DNA of 15,959 bases from Cylindrodendrum hubeiense (taxonomy: Eukaryota > Ascomycota > Sordariomycetes > Hypocreales > Nectriaceae). Positions 1 to 7,619 of this stretch are shown in pieces (positions within the stretch are counted from its first letter, which is position 1; each line of letters starts with the position of its first letter). The notes beneath the pieces were generated by a model. The model did not search any database and was not told where the DNA came from. It saw only the letters and a list, made by a program, of their open reading frames with translations. The position numbers and the translations under genes were made by a program. Where the stretch lies: positions 1-15,959 of the forward strand of contig JAANBB010000679.1 of the NCBI GenBank assembly GCA_014621425.1, in the 5' to 3' direction.

Positions 1-214
1 CTTATAATTATGTTTATTTAGATTTTATCTTTAATTTATAATATTTTAATTATTTTAATAATAATCTTAATTTTATATTATTTCTAATATTCTAAGTAAA
101 TAATATTATATTATTATTATATAATATATATATTTAGCTTTTTAATAATAATATAAAAATCCCCTAGATCTATTTAAGAACAGAATCTTAAATTAAGTTT
201 ATTATTTTAATATA
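1..214. other. AT-rich filler left of Fot1 copy 1
   Basis: This stretch is almost entirely A and T with no open frame. It has no terminal repeat, no tandem array and no similarity that I could see to the other elements in the window. It ends at the TA dinucleotide (213-214) that is the target duplication of the first Fot1-like element. It is probably the mutated remains of an older repeat, but nothing in it identifies a family. Confidence 0.5.
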
Positions 215-264
215 ACATACTTAATAAGCAAGTATCTCAGATAAGCAAATATCTCAAAAATCCC
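215..264 (+). repeat. Left terminal inverted repeat, Fot1 copy 1
   Basis: A 50-bp terminus matching the reverse complement of 2214-2263. It contains a 17-bp unit twice in tandem: ATAAGCAAGTATCTCAG at 224-240 and ATAAGCAAATATCTCAA at 241-257. The two units differ only by G-to-A changes, which fits RIP acting on one original sequence. Tandem subterminal units in this group are plausible transposase-binding sites; that role is inferred. Confidence 0.9.
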
Positions 265-312
265 TTAACTTATATTATCCCTATTTAATTAATTAATTCT
301 TAATTACCTAGT

Positions 313-2157
313 ATATCACAGAGTAATTATAAGACTAAAATACTTCTTACTTTTCAGGCCCTTTAAAATAACCTAACATTAAATCTCCAATATACTATAA
401 TAATATATATAATCTCTTAGAAGACCCTAGATCACTAGCAAAAGAACATTCTTTCTAAGCAAGATACTATCACAAAATCATATAAACTATCTAATCTAAA
501 AGAACAGATCCTTATTTACTTTATTCTTAATCTAAATTTATAAGGATTTCCCCCCTAACTATATAATATTAAAAATATAACTAATTAATTACTTACTAAC
601 TATAATATATTATTAGTTAGTATATATTGGGTTTTAAACTTTATTAAGTGATATCTAGAATTTAAGATATATTTTTTTTATAAATATAATTATTAGAGAA
701 CTAAGTATAAAGATGTAATTATTATCCACGATTAGTTTTAGTTTGTGATAAATATAATTATAAAGTATAATATCTAATTAGATAATATCTATAATTTTAA
801 TAAGATTAGTTTTCTTATAGGTATAATTATAAGTAAAATAATTATTATAGATTTAGAAAGATATTTAAAATTAAAATTAGTATAGTCTAGAAACTAAGAA
901 TAGATTATAATTATTTAAGTGATTAATATAGAAGGCTAGATAATCTAATTATTTATTATTAGTATAGATTAATATTATCTTATTAATTAATATTAAGAAA
1001 GTAATCTCTTGGATAATTAGGCTATTATAATAACCTAAAATAACTAGACTAATAATAAAACTAGTCTTAAATAATTAAAGTACTTTAACTAGTATATAAT
1101 TAAGTAATTAAATAGTTATTATTATTGAAAGGGGTTGGTCCTAAAGGGACTAAAGCGGTAGCTAGCGCTACGACCTTCCTGCTCTGTTACAGTTCCCTAG
1201 TGAGGTAAAAGGGAAAGTAATGACTTAACTGGAGGTTAAGTCATCTAGCTACACCTATAGCTTGGACCGGCCACAGTCCGGATCCGTGATCCAGGCTCAG
1301 CCTGTGACAATTATCTTCTAATCCTTAATAACTATAAAAACCACTAGTCTATTAAATTTAAGAGATATTATAAGAAAAAGAAGATTATCTAGTTTTATAT
1401 ATTAATTTATTTCTCTTATTTACTTTAATCCCTTAATATTAAGTACTTTAAACTCTTTAAGAAGACTTATAATTAAGAAATAGAATATTTAATTAGATAT
1501 TCTATAACTTATATTTTAAAGACTAAGTTCTTTCTAGCCTTCTATATTATATACTAGGCCATTATAATAGAAAGAAATATTAGGGGAACTTTTAAAGAAA
1601 CTAGATTTATTTCTCTTAATCCAGAAACTATAATCTTAAAGCTTAATATATAATTATAGACTCTAATACCTATTAAAGAGAAACCTAGACCCTTAATCCC
1701 TTAAGTTTTAAAAATCCTAAAGATTATACTTAAGACTAGATCTTAATCTAATTACCTTAAAAGATAAATTAGAAGATATTATAATAGCTCCCTAGAGTTA
1801 ATTCTAAGAACCCTAAAATATCTTACTAAGAGTATAATAATAATTATATATAAGAATATCTTATTAAGAGCTAAGATCAAAGATCTTTAAGAGATAAATA
1901 AGATATTAAGCTAATACTAGAAGGCAAAAAGGACTAGACTATAGAGAAGAGGGGTAATAATAGTAAAGGAAGGAAGACAAATAATTAATTAGATAGATAT
2001 TAATGCATAGATAATAGTTAAATTATCAAGAAATAATAGTCAAGGAAGGTTAGTATAAATAGGTATTTAGTGTTATAGTATTTGCGGTAAGTCCGGTTAT
2101 AATACAAGAATATATTAGATAATGATTAAGATATCTGGGGAAGAGTATAGTAAATAA
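313..2157 (+). pseudogene. Fot1/pogo-type DDD transposase, RIP-inactivated and interrupted (copy 1)
   Basis: Remains of a DDE/D-superfamily transposase that would cut and rejoin the element ends in the nucleus. The start was placed by alignment with copy 3: ATA at 313-315, probably an ATG changed by G-to-A, followed by the CENP-B-like helix-turn-helix region. The first catalytic motif reads NFNKISF at 793-813, with the Asp codon now AAT (799-801). The second catalytic Asp is AAT at 1327-1329 and the third, in the family QPLD motif, is AAT at 1435-1437. Near the C-terminus, 2071-2115 reads CYSICGKSGYNTRIY, a CCHC-like knuckle with His and the last Cys changed to Tyr. The frame ends at TAA 2155-2157. 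Without the 189 bp added by the insertion the frame is 1656 bp, the same as copies 2 and 3. Many in-frame TAA/TAG codons and the insertion just before the second catalytic Asp make it non-functional. Confidence 0.9.
1126..1309. mobile_element. 184-bp GC-balanced structured insertion in Fot1 copy 1 (unknown MITE- or SINE-like)
   Basis: Copies 2 and 3 run straight through this position, so the boundaries are defined by comparison. ATTAT at 1121-1125 is repeated at 1310-1314, giving a 5-bp target duplication. The insert is about half G+C in a surrounding of roughly 20 percent, contains many CpG and CpA, and shows no RIP. It holds three hairpins: stem GTAGC/GCTAC at 1158-1171, stem ATGACTTAAC/GTTAAGTCAT at 1220-1244 with a 5-base loop, and stem CAGGCT/AGCCTG at 1292-1304. 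Its ends, TGAAAGGGG and the reverse complement TGTCACAGG, share only weak similarity, so it is not a clear terminal-inverted-repeat element. The stretch 1150-1200 faintly resembles a tRNA D-arm and B-box, so a tRNA-derived SINE is possible but unproven. There is no A tail and no open frame. Confidence 0.75.
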
Positions 2158-2213
2158 TTTAAATTAATTAAATAATTTATAGTGTTTTTATTGTGATTTT
2201 AATCTTAGAGGTT

Positions 2214-2263
2214 GGGATTTTTAAGATACTTGCTTATCTGAGATACTCACTTATTAAGTATGT
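2214..2263 (-). repeat. Right terminal inverted repeat, Fot1 copy 1
   Basis: Reverse complement of the left terminus with a few differences. Read inward from the end, the two 17-bp units are ATAAGTGAGTATCTCAG and ATAAGCAAGTATCTTAA. The outer unit has GTGAG where the left end has GCAAG, matching the copy 3 version at that position. Confidence 0.9.
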
Positions 2264-2265
2264 TA

Positions 2266-2519
2266 TATTAATTTAATTTAGATATTATTTAATTATATTA
2301 TATTTTAAATACTTTTAATAATTAATATTTTAATTATTTTAATATATATATATAATATATATATTATTATTTTTATATTTAAATAGTATATATTATATAT
2401 AATATCCCATTTATATTTATTAATAATATTATCTTTATATCTATAATTTATTTATTATTTATTAATAATAAAATTAATATTCTTTAAATTATATATAAAA
2501 ATAATTATATTAAGTAATT
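2266..2519. other. AT-rich spacer between Fot1 copy 1 and the foldback element
   Basis: Almost pure A/T with runs of TATATA and no reading frame. I see no terminal repeats or similarity to the neighbouring elements. It is probably degenerate repeat sequence into which both neighbours inserted. Confidence 0.5.
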
Positions 2520-2603
2520 ACTAGACAGGCATGACTTTTTACTACACGGGCATAATCTTACACAGGTATGACTTTTTCTACAATCCTTATTAGCTTAAAA
2601 AAA
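2520..2603 (+). repeat. Left long terminal inverted repeat of the foldback element
   Basis: Inverted match to 3152-3233, with mismatches mainly transitions. It has its own internal repeats: ACAGGCATGACTTTTTACTACA at 2525-2546 (first 20 bases shown to the reader as the key motif GGCATGACTTTTT) recurs as ACAGGTATGACTTTTTCTACA at 2562-2582, with a related CACGGGCATAATCTTA between them. The spaced copies of a GCATGACTTT-like motif could be binding sites for a transposase supplied in trans. Confidence 0.85.
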
Positions 2604-2803
2604 AAGGTCTCCACATATACATACAATCAAAGGCAGTGAAGCTAGCTTAATTAATAGCTATTATACCCGTATTAAGTCCGTGACTATAACATTCCGCTAC
2701 TATTATATCAAGATAGTATAATTTCAATCTCTCGTATTTGAATTCTCAGCTTAACTATGAGCGATCAGAATTATACTATATTATAATAATACCACTAGGT
2801 TAT

Positions 2804-2835
2804 CTTAGTTATGTCGCGATAGTGCTATCAGGTTA
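2804..2835 (-). repeat. Inverted copy of the 33-bp repeat unit
   Basis: The reverse complement of this segment reads TAACCTGATAGCACTATCGC followed by GACATAACTAAG. This matches the direct units at 2850-2973 across their whole length, best with the last one (2949-2973). It is therefore a unit in opposite orientation just left of the array, allowing a hairpin. The orientation is set by the non-palindromic tail, not just by the palindromic core. Confidence 0.8.
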
Positions 2836-2849
2836 CCCTAAATCAATAT

Positions 2850-2973
2850 GATTTAATAGTACTATCACGACATCACTAAGACGACTTGATAGTACTATCG
2901 TGACATTACTAAGATGACCTGATGGTATTATCACGATATCACTAAGATGACCTGATGGCACTATCGCGATATC
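2850..2973. repeat. 33-bp tandem repeat array (about 3.8 units) with palindromic core
   Basis: Units lie at 2850-2882, 2883-2915, 2916-2948 and, partly, 2949-2973. Each runs GAYYTRATRGTAYTATC, then a CGAYATYACTAAGA-type tail. Unit 2 carries the perfect palindrome GATAGTACTATC (2888-2899). The units differ almost only by transitions. Because 33 is a multiple of three, the complement of 2833-3057 reads as a stop-free stretch of 74 codons with an 11-residue period, beginning at GTG and using no ATG; I regard that frame as a by-product of the array, not a gene. Confidence 0.9.
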
Positions 2974-3005
2974 GGCGTCGTACTCGATATGGTGACTCGA
3001 AGGGC

Positions 3006-3040
3006 ATAATAGACTCAGTTGGTATGATAGACTCGGTGGG
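3006..3040. repeat. 17-bp imperfect tandem duplication
   Basis: ATAATAGACTCAGTTGG at 3006-3022 is followed after one base by ATGATAGACTCGGTGGG at 3024-3040. The differences are mostly transitions. It lies inside the foldback element, right of the 33-bp array, and has no recognised role. Confidence 0.7.
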
Positions 3041-3151
3041 TTAGTGTTATACTCCACGTGACAGCGCTTCCAAGGGATTAATTGATCATGATAGGTTAAA
3101 TGCTAAGAGATATAAAGAGGAAATATAGTAGAATTCCCATATACTAATAAT

Positions 3152-3233
3152 TATTTTTAAGCTAATAAGAGTAGTGGAAAAGTTATGTCCGTGTAAGATT
3201 ATGTCTGTATAGCAAAAAGTCATGCCCGTCTAG
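3152..3233 (-). repeat. Right long terminal inverted repeat of the foldback element
   Basis: Reverse complement of the left terminus. Read inward from the outer end it gives GCTAGACGGGCATGAC, then ACGGACATAACTTTT, then the shared TTATTAGCTTAA at 3157-3169 (complement). The outermost base is G here and A on the left (2520), which fits a single G-to-A change. Confidence 0.85.
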
Positions 3234-3258
3234 CAATTATCTTATATTAATATATATA

Positions 3259-3308
3259 ATATACATAATAAGTATATAAGCCAGACAAACATATAAGCTA
3301 AAAATCCC
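3259..3308 (+). repeat. Left terminal inverted repeat, Fot1 copy 2
   Basis: Register is kept with copy 3. The two 17-bp subrepeats read ATAAGTATATAAGCCAG and ACAAACATATAAGCTAA. The inner end AAAAATCCC is conserved with all other termini. Confidence 0.75.
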
Positions 3309-3356
3309 TCATTCTCTCTTTCTTCTATTTAATTAATTAATTCTCAACTACCAAAT

Positions 3357-5012
3357 ATATCTCAATTAAATAAAGAAGTAAATATCCTTCTTACCCTTCA
3401 AGCCCTTCAAAATAACCTAAAACTAAATATCCAGAGTGCTATATATCTCTATAATACTGATCACAATACCTTATATTATTATCAGAAAGGTATATAATCT
3501 CAATGTGATTTTATCCCTAAATCGTGGAGATTATCTAATCTAGAAGAATAGATTATTATTTAATTTATTCTTAACCTAGATTTGCGAGGGTTTTCTCTGT
3601 GATTATGTGATATTGAAGAAATAGTTAATTAATTACTTATTAATTATAATATATTATCTATTAGTAAATACTAGACTTTTAATTTTATTAGATAATATCT
3701 AGAGTTTAAGATATGTTTTTTTTATAAATATAACTATTAGAGAGCCAAATATAAAGATCTGATTATTATTTATAATTAGTTTAAGTTTATAGAGAATATA
3801 ATTATAAAGTATAATATTATTCTAGCTAATATTTATAACTTTAATAAGATTAGCTTTATAATAGGCTTAATTATAAGTGAAATAGTTATTATAGGTATAG
3901 AAAGGTATAGAAACTTAAAATCAGTCTAGTTTAGAAACTGGAAATAGATTATAATTATTTAGGCTATTAATATAGAAGGCTAGATAATCTAGTTATTTAT
4001 TATAGTTATAGGCTAATATTATCTTACTAACTAGTATTAAGAAAGTAATCTCCTAGATAATTAGACTATTATTATAACTAAAAATAACTAGATTAATAAT
4101 AAGATAGGTCTTAAATAGATTAAGTACTTTAAGTAATATATAAAGACCTAATTAAATAGTTATTATTATCTTCTAATCTTTAATAAGTATAAAAACCACT
4201 ACTTAATTAACTTTAAGACCTATTATAAGGAAAATAATATTATTATACTTTATATACTATCTTATTTATCTTATTTACTCTAATCTCTTAATATTAAATA
4301 TTTTAAACTATTTAAAATAACCTATAATTAATAAATAGAATATCTAATTAGATACTCTATTAATTATATTTCTAAGATTAATTTCTTTCTAGTCTTCTAT
4401 ATTATCTATAAAACTATAATAATAGAAAGTAATATTAAGAGAGATTTTAAAAGAACTAGACTTATTTCCCTTAATCCTAAAAATATACTCTTAAAGCTTA
4501 ATATATAGTTATAGACTCTAATACTTATTAAAAAGGAGACTAATCTTCCTGATCCTTGGATTTTAAAAACCCCAAAAACTATCTTTAAGGCTAGCTCTTA
4601 GTCTAAATATCTTAAAAGATAAATTAGAAGATATTAGAATAACTCTCTAGTATCTATCCTTAAAATACTTAAGTTATTTTCTAAGAGAATAAAGGTAATA
4701 ATATATTAAATAATATTATTAAAGTCTAAGAACCAGATCTTTTAATAGATAAATAAAACTCTTAGTAAGTGATATAAAATAAAAAGAACCTACCTATAGA
4801 ATAGAGGGAAAATAACTTTAAATAAGAGAAAAAAAATAATTAATTAGATAGATATTAATATATAGGTAAAGGCTAAATTATTATAAAATAATAGTTAAAG
4901 AGGGTTAGTATAATTAAAGGAAAGATATTATAGAATTTATAGAAAGACTAGTTATAATATAAGAACCTATTAGATTATTATTAAAATATCTAGAGAAGAG
5001 TATAATACTTAA
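3357..5012 (+). pseudogene. Fot1/pogo-type DDD transposase, RIP-inactivated (copy 2)
   Basis: Colinear with copy 3 from ATA (3357-3359, probably a former ATG) to TAA (5010-5012), 1656 bp. The first catalytic motif reads NFNKISF with Asp to Asn at 3843-3845. The second (4182-4184) and third (4290-4292) catalytic positions are also AAT. All three active-site Asp codons are therefore lost by the same kind of G-to-A change. In-frame TAA and TAG codons occur along the whole length, and no insertion or deletion was needed to keep register with the other copies. Intact family members bind the terminal repeats through the N-terminal CENP-B-like helix-turn-helix domain and catalyse cut-and-paste transposition. 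Confidence 0.9.
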
Positions 5013-5068
5013 TTTTAATTAATTAGATATTTTATTATATTTTTATCTTAAATCTTATCTAAAAGGTT

Positions 5069-5118
5069 AAGAAAAGTAGCTTATATACTTATCTAACTCA
5101 TATATTTATTATATATAT
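5069..5118 (-). repeat. Right terminal inverted repeat, Fot1 copy 2
   Basis: Read inward on the complement, the units are approximately ATAAATATATGAGTTAG and ATAAGTATATAAGCTAC. The sequence is diverged from the left end but has the same spacing as the other copies. Confidence 0.7.
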
Positions 5119-5120
5119 TA

Positions 5121-5442
5121 TCTTATATTCTTATATTATTTATTAACTAAATTATTATTCTATATATAATTTATCTGTTATAGAACCTGGTAATAATAAG
5201 GTATTAGTATTATTCTCAATAGTGTGCCTTATTGTATTATAGTGATCTGGGCTAGTCAGAGGAAATACCCAGGGATATTTCTAAGGATTAGAAAAAGAAA
5301 TTAGCCAGAAATCCTAAGACACACTCCGGATAGCTCCTAGATTTCCACGGGATTTCCTGGAATATAGGAAAAGTAATTTTAGGGAAATCCCTAGGATTTC
5401 CTTAGAAAAGCTAATCCTATTTCCTGAGCCTTTCTATAATAA
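5121..5442. other. Lightly mutated segment with repeated GGAAATCC/GGATTTCC motifs
   Basis: The first ~55 bp are AT filler. From about 5177 (TGTTATAGAACCTGG) the sequence is visibly richer in G and C, with CpG still present. It has no open frame. It carries many copies of GGAAATCC or its complement (around 5260, 5310, 5350, 5383 and 5394) and a hairpin GGAAATCC-CTA-GGATTTCC at 5383-5401. A second small hairpin pairs AATAAGG (5195-5201) with CCTTATT (5227-5233). It abuts the 3' LTR of the retrotransposon. The outer bases TGTTATAGAA and TTCTATAATA (5433-5442) are nearly inverted, so it may be a separate small element, but this is too weak to name. Confidence 0.5.
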
Positions 5443-5651
5443 TGGTAAGGCAATCACTAGAGAAATATCTAATAATCATAGAATAGTCAGGTAAAGTAAA
5501 GGTATATTCAAGATTATAATAAGACTGAAGTTTACCCTGTATCTCTTTAAGAAGTGGGGTATGCCTTTTAAGATACTAAGTTAAAACTATTCTAATTAAG
5601 ATTCCTTATTAAGCCTTCTTAGCCTTATCCTTAAAACCTCTATTATATTAT
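5443..5651 (-). repeat. 3' LTR of element A
   Basis: Homologous over its length to 14219-14430, for example GTAAAGTAAAGGTATATTCA here against GTAAAATAAAGGTATATTTA there, with nearly all differences being transitions. This copy keeps many more C and G (such as AAGTGGGGTATGCC) than the 5' LTR. The orientation is set by the adjoining polypurine tract. The outer boundary is a best estimate from where similarity to the other LTR fades. Confidence 0.8.
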
Positions 5652-5665
5652 CCCCCCTCTAAGGC
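5652..5665 (-). other. Polypurine tract of element A
   Basis: On the minus strand this reads GCCTTAGAGGGGGG directly before the 3' LTR. A purine run at this place primes plus-strand DNA synthesis in LTR retrotransposons. It sets the minus-strand orientation of the element, in agreement with the coding remains. Confidence 0.75.
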
Positions 5666-7439
5666 CTATTATCCTCAAGGATAATAAATTATAAATCTCC
5701 TATAGAGTATAATATACTTATAGCTAAATTAGAATTATAGTATATTTCCAGACTATAATATAATGATAGAGTAAATAACCCTATACTAGCCCTATAATCT
5801 AGATAGTTCCAGTTTTCCTAACTATTATTTACAGTAGCTAGTATTATAGTATCTTATTATTCCTATTTTAGGATAATAATAACTAATTTATAATATAAGT
5901 AATTAATTTATAACTAGAATAATTATAATTAAGATTAGTAGTGAATTATAAAGGTATTATAAGTATATTAACCTTAATATCTCCTATTTTTATTACTATT
6001 TTCTTTCCTTTAATATATTTACTATTTAGTCTTATCCTATAGTCTTTTATTCCTTAACTCCTCTCTATTTCTAAATATACTTATTCCTATATCTCTTATA
6101 TATTTATTATTTATAATAATTCCCCCTATAATTCCCTATTAATTTACTCCTAGTATTCTAAGGTCCTTAACTTATTAAGATATAATATTAGATCTCTCTA
6201 GAGATATAAATTATCTTCTCTTATTATTCCCCTATAAGCTATTTTCTAATAAAGAGAGTAATACTATTATATCTTAAAATAATACTTACTTATCCCTATA
6301 TCCTTAAGTTATATTAATATCTAATATCTAATATATAGATTATACTCACTTAATTCTAGTATAAAATAAATAGACTTAAAATAAGATAATTATTTATAGA
6401 TTAGAGAACTTTTACTCCTATCCTATTATTTATAAGTTTATAATAATTATATTTACTTATTATTTTTATTATATTAAAGCTAAGACTCTTTATTATATAT
6501 AAGTTTTTCTTAAATTCTTAGGGATTTTAGTTATTAATTATAAGATAGTATTCCCAGATTAATAGAGGGTAATATAGATAATTATATATCTCTATATAAG
6601 TTTACCTATACTATCTTAATTATTAAATATCTTAATTAAGATAATAATATTCTTTATTTATTTCTATATTATTATATTATTATTCTAAATATAGTCTAAT
6701 TATTAGAGACCTTTTATACTATTAAAAATATTTATCTCTACTATTATAAGATAAATAATCTCTATACTAGTACTTCTATAAATTATTATAATAGTTTTAT
6801 AGGAATTTCAGATATAATATTAATATAATCTAATAACCTACTCTTAAAATATATAACACTCTAGTTAAGATATATTATCTTACTCTTAAATCCCAGAAAC
6901 CCTTTAATACTATATATTATAATACTATAAGTTTTCCCTGACTTTTAGATTCTAATCTTATATTAACTTAAATAGATTAAGACTATTAGTAAGTGATCTA
7001 TTTATCACTTTCCCTATCTTTTTAGATATAAATCTAATTATCTGATCTAGATAGTTATAAAGGGTACTTTTAAATAATATATATTAATAAAGATTAGAAC
7101 TAAACTTACTAGAAAACCTAATAAATCCTAATAGATATATAATTAGTTTCTTGAGTTTAGAGAGTTCTTAATTATAGATATTTTATTATAAACTTCCTTG
7201 AGTATTATAGCCTTTAATATTTAAATTAAAAATTAAGATCTTAGAATAGTAAAAGCTAGATATATTTAATAATATCTTATATTAGGTTAAGTTTATAGTT
7301 TTCTTTATATATATTTTTTTATAGATTATATAGGAATTCTTCTTAGACTTAAATTTAATTTAATTAATTAATTAGTTTTTTTATTTTTTTTAGTCTTTTA
7401 TATTTTCATTTAGATTTTATAATTAATTCTTAATATTCC
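5666..7439 (-). other. Unassigned 1.8-kb stretch between chromodomain and polypurine tract of element A
   Basis: It lies inside element A, downstream of the chromodomain remnant. Chromoviruses usually reach the 3' LTR soon after that domain, so this is longer than expected. The sequence is heavily RIP-mutated, with patches of TCCCCCTATAATTCCC type and no open frame on either strand. I did not recognise any protein family in six-frame reading, nor terminal repeats that would mark a nested insert. It may be an unrecognisable nested element, an extra downstream reading frame, or an extended 3' untranslated region. Confidence 0.4.
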
Positions 7440-7580
7440 CAGATAATATTAAGTATATTTATTAGATTTTCTTAGAATATTTATTAATTATATTCTAATA
7501 GCTATCCCTTTTACTTTATTAAGAAGTAAGTATCTTTATAGAATCTCTTTTATATTATTATCTTTTTAACTTCCTATTCT
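7440..7580 (-). pseudogene. Chromodomain remnant at the C-terminus of element A pol
   Basis: Minus-strand reading gives EVKKI near 7573-7559 and, further on, YKDTYFLIK-stop-KG-stop. This matches the chromodomain core in which Tyr/Phe-Leu-Val/Ile-Lys-Trp-Lys-Gly-Trp/Tyr forms the methyl-lysine pocket. The two conserved aromatic positions are now TAA (complement of 7511-7513) and TAG (complement of 7502-7504), as expected from TGG. In chromoviruses this domain directs integration to heterochromatin carrying methylated histone H3. The remnant follows the integrase C-terminal module, as in intact members of the family. Confidence 0.75.
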
Positions 7581-7619
7581 ATATCTTAATCTTTTAGATT
7601 AGGAATTAATAATAATTTA

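Larger units (their letters stand above)
215..2263 (+). mobile_element. Fot1/pogo-like DNA transposon, copy 1 (carries a 184-bp insertion)
   Basis: A full-length Tc1/mariner-superfamily element of the Fot1/pogo group. It begins ACATACTTAATAAGC and ends GCTTATCT...TTAAGTATGT, so about 50 bp at each end are inverted repeats. TA flanks both ends (213-214 and 2264-2265), the target duplication expected of this superfamily. Total length is 2049 bp; removing the 184-bp insert at 1126-1309 and its 5-bp duplicated target leaves 1860 bp, exactly the length of copy 3. The interior encodes a transposase remnant colinear with the other two copies. Its terminal subrepeats carry a core (TATCTCA) different from copy 3 (GGGCCAA), which suggests a separate subfamily. 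The element is heavily mutated by C-to-T/G-to-A changes and cannot be autonomous. Confidence 0.93.
2520..3233. mobile_element. Non-autonomous foldback element with long inverted termini and internal minisatellite
   Basis: A segment of about 714 bp bounded by long inverted repeats: 2520-2603 begins CTAGACAGGCATGACTTTTT after one base, and the right end reads AAAAAGTCATGCCCGTCTAG. The match continues inward to TTATTAGCTTAA on both sides, for roughly 82 bp. The interior is noncoding. It holds a 33-bp tandem array with an inverted partial copy and a short 17-bp duplication. G+C content and CpG frequency are clearly higher than in the flanks, so it has been only lightly mutated. The target duplication is uncertain; AATT abuts both ends but is self-complementary and too common here to be diagnostic. 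The structure fits a non-autonomous TIR or foldback DNA transposon. I cannot assign a superfamily, and no autonomous partner is visible. Confidence 0.8.
3259..5118 (+). mobile_element. Fot1/pogo-like DNA transposon, copy 2
   Basis: Second full-length member, 1860 bp, with TA at 3257-3258 and 5119-5120. The ends are strongly eroded: the left starts ATATACATAATAAG where copy 3 has ACATACTTGATAAG, but the 50-bp register holds at both ends. The interior is colinear with copies 1 and 3 throughout. This is the most AT-rich copy and has lost nearly all CpA and CpG, so it appears to have been mutated longest or most heavily. It lies on the same strand as the other copies, and only about 25 bp separate it from the foldback element. 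Confidence 0.92.

Noticed and set aside
1126..1309. Functional tRNA gene or other known structured RNA
   Set aside because: Only a vague D-arm-like and B-box-like resemblance is present. No acceptor stem or clover-leaf closes, and no hammerhead core motif was found.
2804..2973. CRISPR-like array
   Set aside because: The units are contiguous with no unique spacers and sit in a eukaryotic transposon context.
2833..3057. Minus-strand stop-free frame of 74 codons
   Set aside because: It starts at GTG, not ATG, and most of it is the 33-bp tandem array read with an 11-residue period. It is explained by the repeat length being a multiple of three, with no sign of a protein family.
5177..5651. A single LTR of about 475 bp beginning TGTTATAG
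   Set aside because: Only 5443-5651 has a counterpart at 14219-14430. The left 266 bp have no match at the 5' LTR, so the shorter LTR is better supported, although a truncated 5' LTR cannot be excluded.
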